Notes: a model not told the origin generated them from the letters alone. Positions 1 through 9,235 are shown, counted from the first letter of the stretch. The stretch: 64,000 bases of DNA from Thermoprotei archaeon (GCA_017857595.1 JAFMCU010000007.1:1-64000); one strand, 5' to 3'. Made by a program: numbers and translations.

Positions 1-75
1 TTTCTCGGGGGACTTCCACGATCATGTTGTTATCGGAGCGAACCCACACGTTTCCATTCATGTGGGAGTTGTCCA
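1..75. other. GC-richer left-edge segment
   Basis: The first 60 bases are about 50% GC, against roughly 30% in the rest of the window, and the change falls near base 70-76. A CCCACA/TGTGGG inverted repeat with a 12-base spacer lies at about 43-66. The permease gene that enters from the right hits a stop inside this segment after a few residues that no longer look like the family. A contig-edge artefact, a foreign junction or a small structured element would all fit. No known sequence was recognised. Confidence 0.4.
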
Positions 76-351
76 CATTAATGATAATCCAAGTGCTAAA
101 ACATCACCCAACGGTTTCTTTAAGAATACACGATTACCAGCTGCTGTTGGATAAATACTAACAAGTTGGCTGTATGCTAATGACACCATTATAACTAAGA
201 TTGTAGCAAACAATACGGCAATTAGTTCATCTATTAAAGAATAGGCAGTTAAATCTAAAAGTATTAAACTAGGAAATACTGAAGATGCTAATGGGGTTCC
301 CATTGTAACTGCAACTAATCTATTAAATTTTAGGATTCTTTTTAGTGACAT
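58..351 (-). CDS. APC-type amino acid permease, N-terminal fragment
   Basis: This 97-residue protein looks like the first two to three membrane segments of an amino acid-polyamine-organocation permease. A short basic N-terminus (MSLKRILKFNRL) is followed by a glycine/proline-containing first helix (MGTPLASSVFP), a second long hydrophobic helix and the loop AGNRVFLKKPLGD. Family members run to about 400-500 residues (the APC protein near 40-41 kb has 442), so at least three quarters is missing. The stop lies in the GC-richer edge segment, so the truncation may be a contig artefact rather than biology. The ATG directly follows the stop of the SCP2-like gene with no spacer, which makes it the last gene of a five-gene operon. 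Substrate cannot be inferred. Confidence 0.55.
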   Translation of the reverse strand: MSLKRILKFNRLVAVTMGTPLASSVFPSLILLDLTAYSLIDELIAVLFATILVIMVSLAYSQLVSIYPTAAGNRVFLKKPLGDVLALGLSLMWTTPT

Positions 352-705
352 CTAACCCCAAATCTCTTCAACTATTCTGTCTAGGATAATTTGATCTCTT
401 TCAGGTCCGTATACCTCAATTATTCCATTTAGATAAAGCTGGGATGGATTTTTTAATCCTTTAAACATATCAATTAAAATCCGTCTTTCACCAACTACTT
501 TAATTCTTCCTTCATTGAAGCTTGTTGATTTAGATATATCAACAACCTTTCCATTTTCAACTTTTATAATGAAACCTGCATTATCATCTTTACTCCATAT
601 AAGTAGTTCAGCATTCCATTTTTTAAGCATGTTTTGAATTTTTAAATTATTGTTATATTTATCTACAAAATTTTTAATCGTGCTTTCAAATTCTTCTGTT
701 GTCAT
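352..705 (-). CDS. SCP2-like lipid-binding domain protein
   Basis: A 117-residue single-domain protein with the sterol carrier protein 2 fold pattern. A helical N-terminus is followed by a beta sheet (NAELLIWSKDDNAGFIIKV, then ENGKVVDI), and a C-terminal half carries a gap-tolerant GERRILIDMFKGLKNPSQLYLNG core and a final GIIEVYGPERDQ strand-helix. SCP2 proteins hold fatty acyl chains, acyl-CoA or other lipids in a hydrophobic tunnel. Archaea have no sterols, so an acyl-CoA or isoprenoid ligand is more likely. It lies two bases after another SCP2-like gene and abuts the permease, all in one operon. The family is fairly clear from the pattern; the ligand is unknown. Confidence 0.65.
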   Translation of the reverse strand: MTTEEFESTIKNFVDKYNNNLKIQNMLKKWNAELLIWSKDDNAGFIIKVENGKVVDISKSTSFNEGRIKVVGERRILIDMFKGLKNPSQLYLNGIIEVYGPERDQIILDRIVEEIWG

Positions 706-707
706 TT

Positions 708-1172
708 TTAAAGGAAATTATTTTGAGCTAACCATTTTATGTATTGTTCTTTATTTAAAACTAGAGAATTTTTACATATTTCTTTCAAAATTTTTTCCAT
801 CCTTTCGTTGGCTGATTGAATTTTCTTTAATTTTTTCAAGTTTCCTTTGACATCTATTTGGCCATCAATTATCATTTGAATAAAGCTAATATTTTCTGTA
901 CATAACTTTGTTACGGTTTCATAATTTTCAATATAATAAGAAATTTCTGCCATTGTTTCGTATTCACTTATTTTATTCTTAGGAATTAAAAATAATTCTT
1001 TTATCTCACCATCAATTGTTTTTTGCCAAAATCCTATTTTTAAATCTTTAATTATTATTATTTCGCTTGCTGTATAATCTTCTTTTCCTAAACTTCTGAA
1101 TTTCTCATCATTATTTAAAGTATTTTTAAGTATATCCAAAAATTCTTGAGTACCATAAATTAACTTTTTCAT
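708..1172 (-). CDS. SCP2-like protein, divergent paralogue
   Basis: A 154-residue soluble protein that appears distantly related to the next gene and to the SCP2-like protein at 23313. It shares the opening layout (YGTQEFLDILKNTLNNDEKF, compare FGSKEWLDYFAKVLNEDENY), a central beta-rich stretch and a late IIDGQIDVKGNLKKL strand-helix like the SCP2 end motif. It probably binds a lipid or acyl thioester. Its start codon is one base from the saccharopine-dehydrogenase-like gene upstream, so translation of the two is likely coupled. The SCP2 assignment rests on pattern and length only. Confidence 0.5.
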   Translation of the reverse strand: MKKLIYGTQEFLDILKNTLNNDEKFRSLGKEDYTASEIIIIKDLKIGFWQKTIDGEIKELFLIPKNKISEYETMAEISYYIENYETVTKLCTENISFIQMIIDGQIDVKGNLKKLKKIQSANERMEKILKEICKNSLVLNKEQYIKWLAQNNFL

Positions 1173-1173
1173 T

Positions 1174-2328
1174 TTAATATTCTATAATTCTGATTTCTTT
1201 TCTTAACTTCAAACCTCTTCTTTTTAATTCTTGCATAAACCAGTCTGGATCAATTAAGGCCTCAGGAGCATAAAGACCTGGTTTTGCTTTATTTTTATTC
1301 ATAAATAAAAACTGAGCACCTATACTTGCAGACCAACCAGTCAGTTTATTCATTCTATCAGCGCCACTATATTGTATTATTGCATCCTTATCATTCTTTT
1401 TTCCTTTTATCTCAACCCAAAAACCTGAAGCCTCAACACCGCCCATTTTAAACTGTTCAAAAGTTTGATGAACGAAATTAGCAAGAAACTCTCTGGCAGA
1501 AATCTTAATCCCACGAATATTTATTTCTCTATCTTCTGTTAGACCTACTAAAACAAATTGCCTCAATAAGCTATTCTGCCAATCAGGAATCAACCCACCA
1601 CGTAAAGTTACATTCTTTATATTTTTTAGATATCTCGGTATAGTTATAGGTTCTGGGTGTCCTACATAGTAAGTTTCAGCTTTCCCAATAGGTTCTGGAA
1701 AATCCACTAATAATTTTGATTGTAAAGCAGGAACATAGCATAGCTCACCGTTTAAATACATTGGTACTTCTCCAGTCACTGCATGAAATGTATGCAATAT
1801 AACTGCTAAACCTTTTGCATCAGCTGCGCTTCCAACCCAAGAAATATTTATATCGTATGTTTCATCTAGAAAATCATAGCCGGCTTTTGCACATACGTTA
1901 GTTATTCCAGGGGTCCATCCCATTCCTATTAAAGCTCTTGTGTTACTATTTTTTATCTGTTCTTCTAGCTTTAAAATTTCTAATGTTGCATCATAATCAT
2001 CATTTATATCAACATAATCCTTTTCTATTTCTATAGAAGTTTTTATTATATTTTTTCCATATTTGTAGAAAGGTCCTATTGTGTTTATTATTATATCAAC
2101 ATCTTTTGCAACTTTTATAAATTCATCTTCATCTTCAATATTTAATTTTTTGAAAGATATTTTAGAATTTGAAGAAATACTGTTTCTCAATTTTTCAATT
2201 AAGCTTTTTGATCCTTCTTCATTTATATCTCCAATTATTATTTCATCTACATTACTTGAGTAAAGGTCATAAACTACTGAACTTCCCATATCTCCTGCAC
2301 CTCCAAGGACAAGAAATCTTGCTCCCAT
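1174..2328 (-). CDS. Saccharopine dehydrogenase family oxidoreductase
   Basis: This 384-residue protein has an N-terminal Rossmann domain with the dinucleotide motif GGAGDMGSSV at residues 9-18. An acidic residue after the second strand (IIIGDIN) suggests NAD(H) preference. The INTIGPFYKYG and YVDINDDYDAT stretches are typical of the saccharopine dehydrogenase/Lys9-like family, and GMGWTPGITN begins the substrate domain. Family members reduce or oxidise imino and amino acid adducts such as saccharopine or carboxynorspermidine. No lysine or polyamine genes are adjacent, so the substrate is open. It sits between the C69 peptidase (19-base gap upstream) and an SCP2-like gene (1-base gap), which points to amino acid metabolism. 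Confidence 0.8.
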   Translation of the reverse strand: MGARFLVLGGAGDMGSSVVYDLYSSNVDEIIIGDINEEGSKSLIEKLRNSISSNSKISFKKLNIEDEDEFIKVAKDVDIIINTIGPFYKYGKNIIKTSIEIEKDYVDINDDYDATLEILKLEEQIKNSNTRALIGMGWTPGITNVCAKAGYDFLDETYDINISWVGSAADAKGLAVILHTFHAVTGEVPMYLNGELCYVPALQSKLLVDFPEPIGKAETYYVGHPEPITIPRYLKNIKNVTLRGGLIPDWQNSLLRQFVLVGLTEDREINIRGIKISAREFLANFVHQTFEQFKMGGVEASGFWVEIKGKKNDKDAIIQYSGADRMNKLTGWSASIGAQFLFMNKNKAKPGLYAPEALIDPDWFMQELKRRGLKLRKEIRIIEY

Positions 2329-2347
2329 TTTAATATTAAAATGTATT

Positions 2348-3646
2348 TCATGCAGATATTCCTGCCTTTCTATTTATTTTCCATATTTTACTTGAATATA
2401 TAAAAGGTGAATTCTTTGGGAAGTCAAATGAAAACCATCTATTTATAATGTTCGTTTCGTCCTTTATGATATCCCTTAAAAGTTCTATAAGGAAGGATTT
2501 TCTATTTCGATTTTCTTTTACTTCATTAATGATTCTTTCTTCCAGTTCTCTTATTTCGATAACATAATTTTTGAAAAATTCACTGTTATAGCTTAATTGT
2601 AATTTTCTATGTAAATATTCATTGATCCACCAATAATTTTGTGGATTATACTTATTAGTAGGGATTTCACCCAAAATGTAGTTTAATATTTCTTTGTTTT
2701 CATCACTAACAGTAAAAGGCTTGAATAAACTTAAACAAGGGTTTGACGTACAAGTAAACCAATGCAAGCTTAAATCAATACTTCGTAACTCTGATATTTG
2801 TGATGAGGCAGTTTGTGAAGGTCTTGTTAACCCGCCGTAATGCATGCAAACATCTTTCATTGAGCCCTTCCAAGGATAATAAGGCTGTTTATGATGGAAT
2901 CTTAATATATTCATCATATCTTTAAGAGAAATATTGTTTTCAAGACTTTTACTGCAATTAATCGTGCAAGATCTTCTTTCCTTTCCATGTGCAAAATATG
3001 TATAAAATTTATCTGAAAAGTATTTGGCAAAACTAAAATTATTTAACTTCTTCGACAACTTTTCTACTTCATCTGAAGCTAAGTCCCAATCATCATGTAT
3101 TGATAATGAATTTGAAATAGAATATATCTTCTCAATCTTTTTTGCTACCCAGAATTTACCTGCAGTTTCTAAAACCCAAGCTTCAAAAGGATCTGCGATT
3201 AAATATGAATTACTATATAACATTTTATGTTCATAGCTACAATTTCCACCCTGACCATAATTTTCAATAATATTTATAATAAAATCCAAAGCTTCCTTAA
3301 CATTTCTAGTTCTTTCAAGGGCTAAACGAAGTATATCCATTCCAATTAATCCTTCTTTTTTCAATTTTATTTTAGTAAATACTGCTGCATTTCCAATTGC
3401 TAGATTAAACTCATTTACACCCATTTCTGCACCCCATATCCACCAAGGTCTAGATATTAAGATCGAAAAAGTTTCTTTTACATGCGGAAACTCTACATAT
3501 GTTAATTTAACAGTAGCTTCTTCGTGCTTTAATCTTGGAATGTATTCAACGATTTGGGCTTCGTTAGGATCTCTGTCACTATTTTTAGCAAAAATCATTA
3601 TCTTCTCTTGCGTGACTTTTGGCGTTGCTACAACTATGTCACACAT
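2348..3646 (-). CDS. Peptidase C69/secernin-like Ntn hydrolase
   Basis: A 432-residue protein beginning MCDIVVA. After removal of the initiator methionine, Cys2 would be the N-terminal nucleophile, as in C69 dipeptidases and secernins. AKNSDRDPNEAQ near residue 21, the WWIWGAEMGVNEF stretch and GNAAVFTK are characteristic of the group. The family cleaves dipeptides or amide bonds; some members, such as secernins, have unclear substrates. It is the first gene of the minus-strand operon that continues with an amino acid-type dehydrogenase and a permease, consistent with peptide use. A TATA-like element about 25 bases upstream suggests a leaderless transcript. No signal peptide is seen, so it is probably cytoplasmic. 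Confidence 0.8.
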   Translation of the reverse strand: MCDIVVATPKVTQEKIMIFAKNSDRDPNEAQIVEYIPRLKHEEATVKLTYVEFPHVKETFSILISRPWWIWGAEMGVNEFNLAIGNAAVFTKIKLKKEGLIGMDILRLALERTRNVKEALDFIINIIENYGQGGNCSYEHKMLYSNSYLIADPFEAWVLETAGKFWVAKKIEKIYSISNSLSIHDDWDLASDEVEKLSKKLNNFSFAKYFSDKFYTYFAHGKERRSCTINCSKSLENNISLKDMMNILRFHHKQPYYPWKGSMKDVCMHYGGLTRPSQTASSQISELRSIDLSLHWFTCTSNPCLSLFKPFTVSDENKEILNYILGEIPTNKYNPQNYWWINEYLHRKLQLSYNSEFFKNYVIEIRELEERIINEVKENRNRKSFLIELLRDIIKDETNIINRWFSFDFPKNSPFIYSSKIWKINRKAGISA

Positions 3647-3665
3647 TTATCTTTATTTTTAATAT

Positions 3666-3678
3666 GATTTTAAATATA
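3666..3678 (-). promoter_or_regulatory. TATA box of the C69 operon
   Basis: On the minus strand the sequence ATTTAAAATC is centred about 25 bases before the ATG at 3646. This matches archaeal TATA spacing for a leaderless transcript. It is the only such element before the five-gene run, so it probably drives the operon. Confidence 0.5.
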
Positions 3679-3773
3679 TGAAATTTCAAAAAATTTGTCA
3701 TATCAATTACAATCATAATAAACAACTTTTTAAAAGATTTTAAATAATTGGATTATTATTAAATAATGTTATT

Positions 3774-4442
3774 GTGAATCCATGGAATAAATATTATTCA
3801 AGTTTTTCTAAATTTATGAGTTTAAGAAAAAGGATGCAAGTTTCAGAATCTCAATATAAAAAAGATAAAAGCAGGTTTAAAGGAGATTCAAGCTTATTTG
3901 CAAAATATTCAATTAAGTTTTTTCCATCAAAAAGTCTTATACTTGATTTAGGTTGTGGTAGAGGAAGAGACTCTCAATTTTTCTTGAATAAGGGACACCG
4001 TGTCATAGGGATCGATTATTCTAGAATCGCAATAATGGACTCTAAATCATTATTCGCTAATAAAGCCCTATTTGACTTAATATTGGCTGAAGCTCTATTT
4101 TTTATGAATAGTATTAGATATGATACACTAGATGTTGTATACTCAAACCTAGTATACAATTCCTTTTTCATCTTTGAGCTAAAAGAATTATTTAACCTTA
4201 TTCATAAAATTTTGAAAAAAGATGGCATACATGCTTATTGCGTTAGGTCTATTAAAGATCCACATTTTATGCAAGGAAAATCTTTATCAAAATACACAAA
4301 AATAGGGGGGTCTCATAAAGTACCATATACTTACTTCTCGTATTCATTAATTAATAGAATCTCAAAACATATTTTTACCCCAATTGATTTATTTGAAGAT
4401 AATGAAAATTTTCTGTTTTTCGTTATACAGAAAAATTTATAA
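3774..4442 (+). CDS. Class I SAM-dependent methyltransferase
   Basis: A 222-residue protein with a clear SAM-binding motif I (LILDLGCGRGRDS) followed by the acidic strand-2 end (GHRVIGIDYS) and a motif IV-like DVVYSNLVYN. The first 50 residues are basic and the C-terminus has a second small half (YTYFSYSLINRIS), giving a compact single-domain enzyme. The best fit is the small-molecule methyltransferase 11/25 group, and no substrate can be named. The start is a GTG, because no in-frame ATG precedes the conserved core. It is monocistronic between a divergent peptidase operon and a convergent urocanase. Confidence 0.7.
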   Translation: MNPWNKYYSSFSKFMSLRKRMQVSESQYKKDKSRFKGDSSLFAKYSIKFFPSKSLILDLGCGRGRDSQFFLNKGHRVIGIDYSRIAIMDSKSLFANKALFDLILAEALFFMNSIRYDTLDVVYSNLVYNSFFIFELKELFNLIHKILKKDGIHAYCVRSIKDPHFMQGKSLSKYTKIGGSHKVPYTYFSYSLINRISKHIFTPIDLFEDNENFLFFVIQKNL

Positions 4443-4451
4443 TTTTAAAAA

Positions 4452-6197
4452 TTAAGTTGATTGTTTATTAAAACTGTATTTAAAATATGGTATTTTAATT
4501 CCTTTCTCTTTTGCAAACTTTATAGAGCTAGCATAACCTGTCAATGCATGTCTTACAACTCCAATTCCAGGATCAGTTGTGAAAACTCTTTCAGCTCTAA
4601 TTTCCATTTGCTTGCTTCCATCTAATACAATGCTTAAACCGGCATGAATACTGTATCCTATTCCAACACCTCCACCATGATGCACTGCCACCCATGTAGC
4701 TCCAGCAACAGCATTTAGAAGAGCATTTAGAATTGGCCAATCAGCAATAGCATCACTTCCATCCTTCATACTTTCAGTTTCTCTGTAAGGGGAAGCAACA
4801 CTTCCTGAATCTAAATGATCCCTCCCTATCCATATAGGGCCAGCCAATTCTCCTTTTCTTACCATGGAATTTATAATTTTGCCAAACTTACTTCTCTCTC
4901 CATAGCCTAACCAACAAACTCTCGCAGGTAATCCTTGGAACTTAACATATTTCCTAGCTTTTTCAATCCATCGAACAAGGGGTTTATTATAACTAAACTC
5001 GTTCATTATTACATCATCAATTTTGTAAATATCATTAATATCTCCAACTAATGATGTCCATCTAAAAGGGCCTCTCCCTTCTTCAAACATAGGTCGAATA
5101 TAAGCTACAATGAAGCCAGGATAAGAAAATGCGTCTTTGTATCCTGCATCATATGCCATTTTCCTTATATTATTCCCATATTCGAAGGCTATTGCGCCTC
5201 TTTTTTTCATTTCAACAATAGCTTCTACTTGTTTTCTCATACTTTCAAGCGATTTCTTTGTATACTCATTGGGATTGTTTGATCTAAGTTCTAAACTTTC
5301 TTCAAGGTTAAATCCTTCAGGTATATAGCTTAAGGGATCATGGGCTGGTGTTTGATCGGTGACTATATCAGGTATAAATCGAAGCTTTATTAGCTTTGGA
5401 TAAATTTCAGCAGCGTTCCCTAAAATACCTATACTCTTAGCCTCTCTTTTCTCTTTGAATTTAATAGCCATATCTAAGGCTACGTCTAAACTATCTGTCC
5501 ATGTATCAAGCTGACCCAAACTAATTCTTCTTTCTATCATTCTTTTATCCACTTCAACTGCTATAAGAACCCCGCCATTCATTGTTACTGCAAGAGGTTG
5601 AGCCCCTCCCATTTCACCCAGTCCTGCTGTAAGTATAATTTTCCCTTCCAAGCTTCCGTTGAAATGTGCATTAGCTACAGCTGCAAATGTTTCGTAAGTA
5701 CCTTGTAATATTCCTTGTGTACCTATGTAATTCCAACTTCCAGCTGTCATTTGCCCAAACATTGTAAGACCTTTGTTTTCTAATTCTCTAAAATAATCCC
5801 AAGTAGCCCATTTTGGGACAATTAAGGCATTTGCAATTAGAACACGTGGAGCATATTTGTGGGTTCTGAAAATTCCAACAGCTCTTCCACTTTGAATTAA
5901 AAGAGTTTCATCTTCTTTTAAATCAAGAAGAGAGTTAACAATTATTTCAAAATCTTCCCAGCTTCTAGCTGCTTTTCCTGTTCCTCCATAAACTATCAAA
6001 TTTTTAGGATCTTTAGCTACTTCTTTATCAAGAACGTTGAATAGCATTCGTAAGGCTCCTTCAATTTGCCAATTTCTTGTAAATTTCTCAGTGCCTCTAA
6101 TTGCTTTTACATCTTTTGTAACAGGATCATAGTAACCGCTTTCAATAAGGTCTCTAATAGTTTTTTTACGTTTTAACTTATATTTTGCTTGTAGCAC
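4452..6197 (-). CDS. hutU: Urocanate hydratase (urocanase)
   Basis: A 581-residue enzyme converting urocanate to 4-imidazolone-5-propionate in histidine catabolism, using tightly bound NAD+ as the electrophile. Diagnostic segments are [58 protein letters not shown] (family catalytic cysteine, here Cys428) and [12 protein letters not shown]. It is about 25 residues longer than typical, the extra being a basic N-terminus. Starting a little downstream is possible, but no better start is evident. No histidine ammonia-lyase, imidazolonepropionase or formiminoglutamate gene is in the window, so the pathway partners must lie elsewhere. It is a single-gene transcript by position. Confidence 0.95.
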   Translation of the reverse strand: MLQAKYKLKRKKTIRDLIESGYYDPVTKDVKAIRGTEKFTRNWQIEGALRMLFNVLDKEVAKDPKNLIVYGGTGKAARSWEDFEIIVNSLLDLKEDETLLIQSGRAVGIFRTHKYAPRVLIANALIVPKWATWDYFRELENKGLTMFGQMTAGSWNYIGTQGILQGTYETFAAVANAHFNGSLEGKIILTAGLGEMGGAQPLAVTMNGGVLIAVEVDKRMIERRISLGQLDTWTDSLDVALDMAIKFKEKREAKSIGILGNAAEIYPKLIKLRFIPDIVTDQTPAHDPLSYIPEGFNLEESLELRSNNPNEYTKKSLESMRKQVEAIVEMKKRGAIAFEYGNNIRKMAYDAGYKDAFSYPGFIVAYIRPMFEEGRGPFRWTSLVGDINDIYKIDDVIMNEFSYNKPLVRWIEKARKYVKFQGLPARVCWLGYGERSKFGKIINSMVRKGELAGPIWIGRDHLDSGSVASPYRETESMKDGSDAIADWPILNALLNAVAGATWVAVHHGGGVGIGYSIHAGLSIVLDGSKQMEIRAERVFTTDPGIGVVRHALTGYASSIKFAKEKGIKIPYFKYSFNKQST

Positions 6198-6277
6198 GTT
6201 TATAAATTATAATTTCTAATATTTTTTTGTAAATAATAATTCATATAAAAACATAATATAAAAAATTCATTTAAGTT

Positions 6278-6724
6278 TCAATCAGATCTTCTTGCAATTA
6301 ATAAAGAAAAATTCCCTTCCATAACAATTTCATTCTTTTGATTATAAACTTGAGATTTAAAAACAATAACACCACCATTGTACTTTTCAGTCGGTCTTTT
6401 TTCAATTACTTCGATGATTGAATGTATGGTATCGCCTATTTTAACAGGCAAAAGAAATTTTACCTTCATTTCAAGAAAAGCAAGTGCTGTACTGGCAACT
6501 AGCATTCCTAGATATCCTGACATTAGAGAAAGTGTTAAAATCCCATGTGCTATTCTTGATCCAAATAAAGATTTTCTAGCAAACGTATCATCAACATGTA
6601 AAGGATTAAAATCTCCTGATAATCCTGCAAAAATTATTATATGCGCTTCCGTAACAGTTATTTTATAAGATTCAAATCTTTGTCCTATTTCAAAATCATC
6701 AAAGCCCAATCCTATTTTATTCAT
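6278..6724 (-). CDS. MaoC-like (R)-specific enoyl-CoA hydratase
   Basis: A 148-residue hot-dog-fold protein. The hydratase signature SGDFNPLHVDD carries the catalytic Asp38 and His43, followed by SRIAHGILTLSLMSGYLG, the helix that lines the acyl-CoA tunnel. Such enzymes hydrate trans-2-enoyl-CoA to (R)-3-hydroxyacyl-CoA. It is transcribed away from the acetoacetyl-CoA-synthetase-like gene across a 55-base divergent gap, at the left end of a 10-kb acyl-CoA island. MaoC proteins often pair with DUF35 proteins, and one is encoded about 2 kb to the right. Confidence 0.85.
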   Translation of the reverse strand: MNKIGLGFDDFEIGQRFESYKITVTEAHIIIFAGLSGDFNPLHVDDTFARKSLFGSRIAHGILTLSLMSGYLGMLVASTALAFLEMKVKFLLPVKIGDTIHSIIEVIEKRPTEKYNGGVIVFKSQVYNQKNEIVMEGNFSLLIARRSD

Positions 6725-6779
6725 ATTAAATATTATTTGCTAAAGTTTAAGAATTATTATTTCATTTTATAATTTGATC

Positions 6780-8762
6780 ATGAAAGATTCTAATACCTTA
6801 TGGCAACCATCAGAAAAATTTATAGAAAAATCTAATGTTTTCAAATATGTAAATTGGTTGAATGAAATTTACAATAAAAGCTTTGAAATTGATTTGAAAA
6901 ACCCTTTAAAGAATGTAGAAAATTATACTAAAATCTGGAATTGGTCTGTTGAGAATAATGAAGAATTTTGGGAGTCTATATGGAATTTCTTTGGAATTAT
7001 TTCTCATAAATCTTATTCAAAAATTATTGAACCAAAATCTATGCCAGGAGCTAGATGGTTTATTGACTCAAAACTAAACTATGCAGAGCATGTATTCAAT
7101 CAAGCTAGGTGGGGTGAAGATGCGATAATATATGTTAGGGAAGATGGATTTAGAAGAAACATTAGTTGGGAAAAACTTGCAAAGGAAGTTTCTACCTTAA
7201 GTGTTTGGCTTAAAGAAAATGGCGTAAAAAAAGGTGATAGAGTTGCTGCTTATGTTAGTCAAATTCCTGAAGCAGTTATAGCATTGTTAGCATCCGCTAG
7301 CATCGGTGCAATTTGGGCATCATTTGGAGCAGAATTAATGTCAAGAGCTGTAATAGACAGATTGCAAATTCTTGAACCTAAAGTTTTCTTATTCGTGGAT
7401 GGATATATTTACAATGGTAAGCAGATAAATAAAGAAGTAGATGTTGAAAAAATTCTAAGTGAGGTCAAATCTATAGAGAAATCTATTTTTATTCCAAGCT
7501 TAAATAAAGAAAGTAGTATAGATAAATCGCATCATTGGCAAGATGTAACGAAATCTAAAAGTTATAAATTAAGTTTTGAGCATATGGATTTCAACGATCC
7601 TCTCTGGATTCTTTTTACTTCTGGAACTACAGGTAATCCAAAGCCTGTTGTACATAGCCATGGAGGAATTTTAATCGAAACATTTAAAGGTTCTTTGCAT
7701 TTAGATTTGAAAAGAGATGATAAATTTTTATGGTATTCTACACCTTCTTGGATGATGTGGAATGTTGTTGTTAATGGGCTATTAAGCGGGGCAACAATAG
7801 TTTTTTACGACGGAAGCCCAATGTATAAAAATCTTCTTCCATTATGGGAGATAGCAGAAAAAGAAAAGCTAACGGTTTTAGGAACAAGCGCTCCGTTTAT
7901 ACATGCTTGTATGAAGCTTGGTTTAAGACCCAAAGAATCCTTTAATTTAGAAAATCTTAGAGAAATAGGTTCAACTGCTGCTCCTTTGTCTCCACAAGGT
8001 TTCGAATGGGTTTATGAATATGTAAAAGACGATGTTTGGTTAAATCCATCCAGTGGAGGTACAGATATCTGTAGCGGCTTTGTTGGAGGTTGCCCTATCT
8101 TACCATTGTGGAAAGGTGAAATGCAATGTAGGTGGCTTGGCGTTAAAGTAAATGCCTATGATATCAATGGAAACCCAGTTTATGATCAAATGGGAGAATT
8201 GGTAATCGAAAATCCATTACCTTCGATGCCCATTTATTTTTGGAAAGATAATGATTATAGTTGGTATAGGGAAAGCTATTTTAGCTTATTTCCAAATGTT
8301 TGGTGGCACGGTGATTGGATAATAATTACGAGAAAAGGAACCGTTATTATTTTGGGTAGGTCAGATTCAACGATAAAAAGGAAAGGTGTAAGAATAGGTA
8401 CATTAGATATATATAAAATAGTTGAATCTATTCCTGAAATACAAAATTCTTTGGTAATAGAATTAAATGAGCGAATAACTTTATTTGTAGTGTTGAAAGA
8501 AGGGATCAACTTAAACGAAGAATTAAAACAAAAAATAAATAATTCTTTAAGACAACAATTGGGACCTTATTTTATAGCAGATGATATAATTCAAGTTAAG
8601 GATATACCTTTAACTCTGAATTTTAAAAAGTTAGAAGTACCTATAAAAAAGATTCTCTTAGGATGGGATATTAATAAGGCTGTGAATTTAGCAAATGTAT
8701 TAAATCCTGAATCTATTTATGGCATCGTAGAATCTTATAAAAAATACATAGAAAAATCATAA
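6780..8762 (+). CDS. Acetoacetyl-CoA synthetase-like acyl-CoA ligase
   Basis: A 661-residue member of the adenylate-forming superfamily. The AMP-binding P-loop FTSGTTGNPKPV begins near residue 279, SSGGTDICSGFVGGCP and the GEMQCRWLGVKV stretch follow, and the C-terminal hinge is GRSDSTIKRKGVRIG. The N-terminal WNWSVENNEEFW block and the overall length match acetoacetate-CoA ligase rather than acetyl-CoA synthetase. It would activate acetoacetate or a longer beta-keto or branched acid with ATP and CoA. An in-frame TTG lies two codons upstream, but the ATG is preferred. The neighbouring thiolase, hydratase and dehydrogenase genes support a role in ketone, leucine or lipid breakdown. Confidence 0.85.
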   Translation: MKDSNTLWQPSEKFIEKSNVFKYVNWLNEIYNKSFEIDLKNPLKNVENYTKIWNWSVENNEEFWESIWNFFGIISHKSYSKIIEPKSMPGARWFIDSKLNYAEHVFNQARWGEDAIIYVREDGFRRNISWEKLAKEVSTLSVWLKENGVKKGDRVAAYVSQIPEAVIALLASASIGAIWASFGAELMSRAVIDRLQILEPKVFLFVDGYIYNGKQINKEVDVEKILSEVKSIEKSIFIPSLNKESSIDKSHHWQDVTKSKSYKLSFEHMDFNDPLWILFTSGTTGNPKPVVHSHGGILIETFKGSLHLDLKRDDKFLWYSTPSWMMWNVVVNGLLSGATIVFYDGSPMYKNLLPLWEIAEKEKLTVLGTSAPFIHACMKLGLRPKESFNLENLREIGSTAAPLSPQGFEWVYEYVKDDVWLNPSSGGTDICSGFVGGCPILPLWKGEMQCRWLGVKVNAYDINGNPVYDQMGELVIENPLPSMPIYFWKDNDYSWYRESYFSLFPNVWWHGDWIIITRKGTVIILGRSDSTIKRKGVRIGTLDIYKIVESIPEIQNSLVIELNERITLFVVLKEGINLNEELKQKINNSLRQQLGPYFIADDIIQVKDIPLTLNFKKLEVPIKKILLGWDINKAVNLANVLNPESIYGIVESYKKYIEKS

Positions 8763-8767
8763 AAACG

Positions 8768-9235
8768 TTATAGCGGTTTAAAATATTTTATATCTAATAT
8801 TGATCCTTTTCTTTCCTCATTCCAAATAGCTATAACCTTTTGCCCTTGTTTTAATATTTCAGGTATTTTTTCAGGTCTTGATAAATCTACTTCTCCTAGA
8901 TAATGTAAGAAAGATTCGCTTGCTCCATCCAATTTTATTAGACCCAATGCGTAGGGAGGATCAGGTAATCCATAGAATTTTCTATAAACTACAATAAACG
9001 TCTCTAAAGTTCCTGTTTCTTTAACTTCAACCCAATCATTCAATTCTACATAGCATCTTTCACAAAACATCCTAGGCGGAACATAAACTCTTTTACATGA
9101 ATTGCATTTAATTCCAAATATTTTCTTTTCTTTTAACCCTTCAAGAAACTTAGAAATGTATGGTCCAGCAGCATATTTATATTCAATCTCCCATTTACCC
9201 GGAATTTCAAAAGGCTTAGACATCATTTTATTCAA
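8768..9235 (-). CDS. DUF35 Zn-ribbon/OB-fold acyl-CoA-associated protein
   Basis: A 155-residue protein with a helical N-terminus, a rubredoxin-like zinc ribbon (Cys44, Cys47, Cys58, Cys61 in CNSCKRVYVPPRMFCERC) and a C-terminal OB fold (GTLETFIVVYRKFYGLPDPP). DUF35 proteins bind thiolase-fold enzymes or MaoC hydratases. In archaea they join acetoacetyl-CoA thiolase and HMG-CoA synthase, and in actinobacteria (ChsH2) they partner a hydratase and the Ltp2 aldolase. It lies 18 bases after the adjacent thiolase-like gene in the same operon, so it is most likely a structural partner of that protein. The start could be one of the methionines at positions 4 or 5. Confidence 0.9.
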   Translation of the reverse strand: MNKMMSKPFEIPGKWEIEYKYAAGPYISKFLEGLKEKKIFGIKCNSCKRVYVPPRMFCERCYVELNDWVEVKETGTLETFIVVYRKFYGLPDPPYALGLIKLDGASESFLHYLGEVDLSRPEKIPEILKQGQKVIAIWNEERKGSILDIKYFKPL

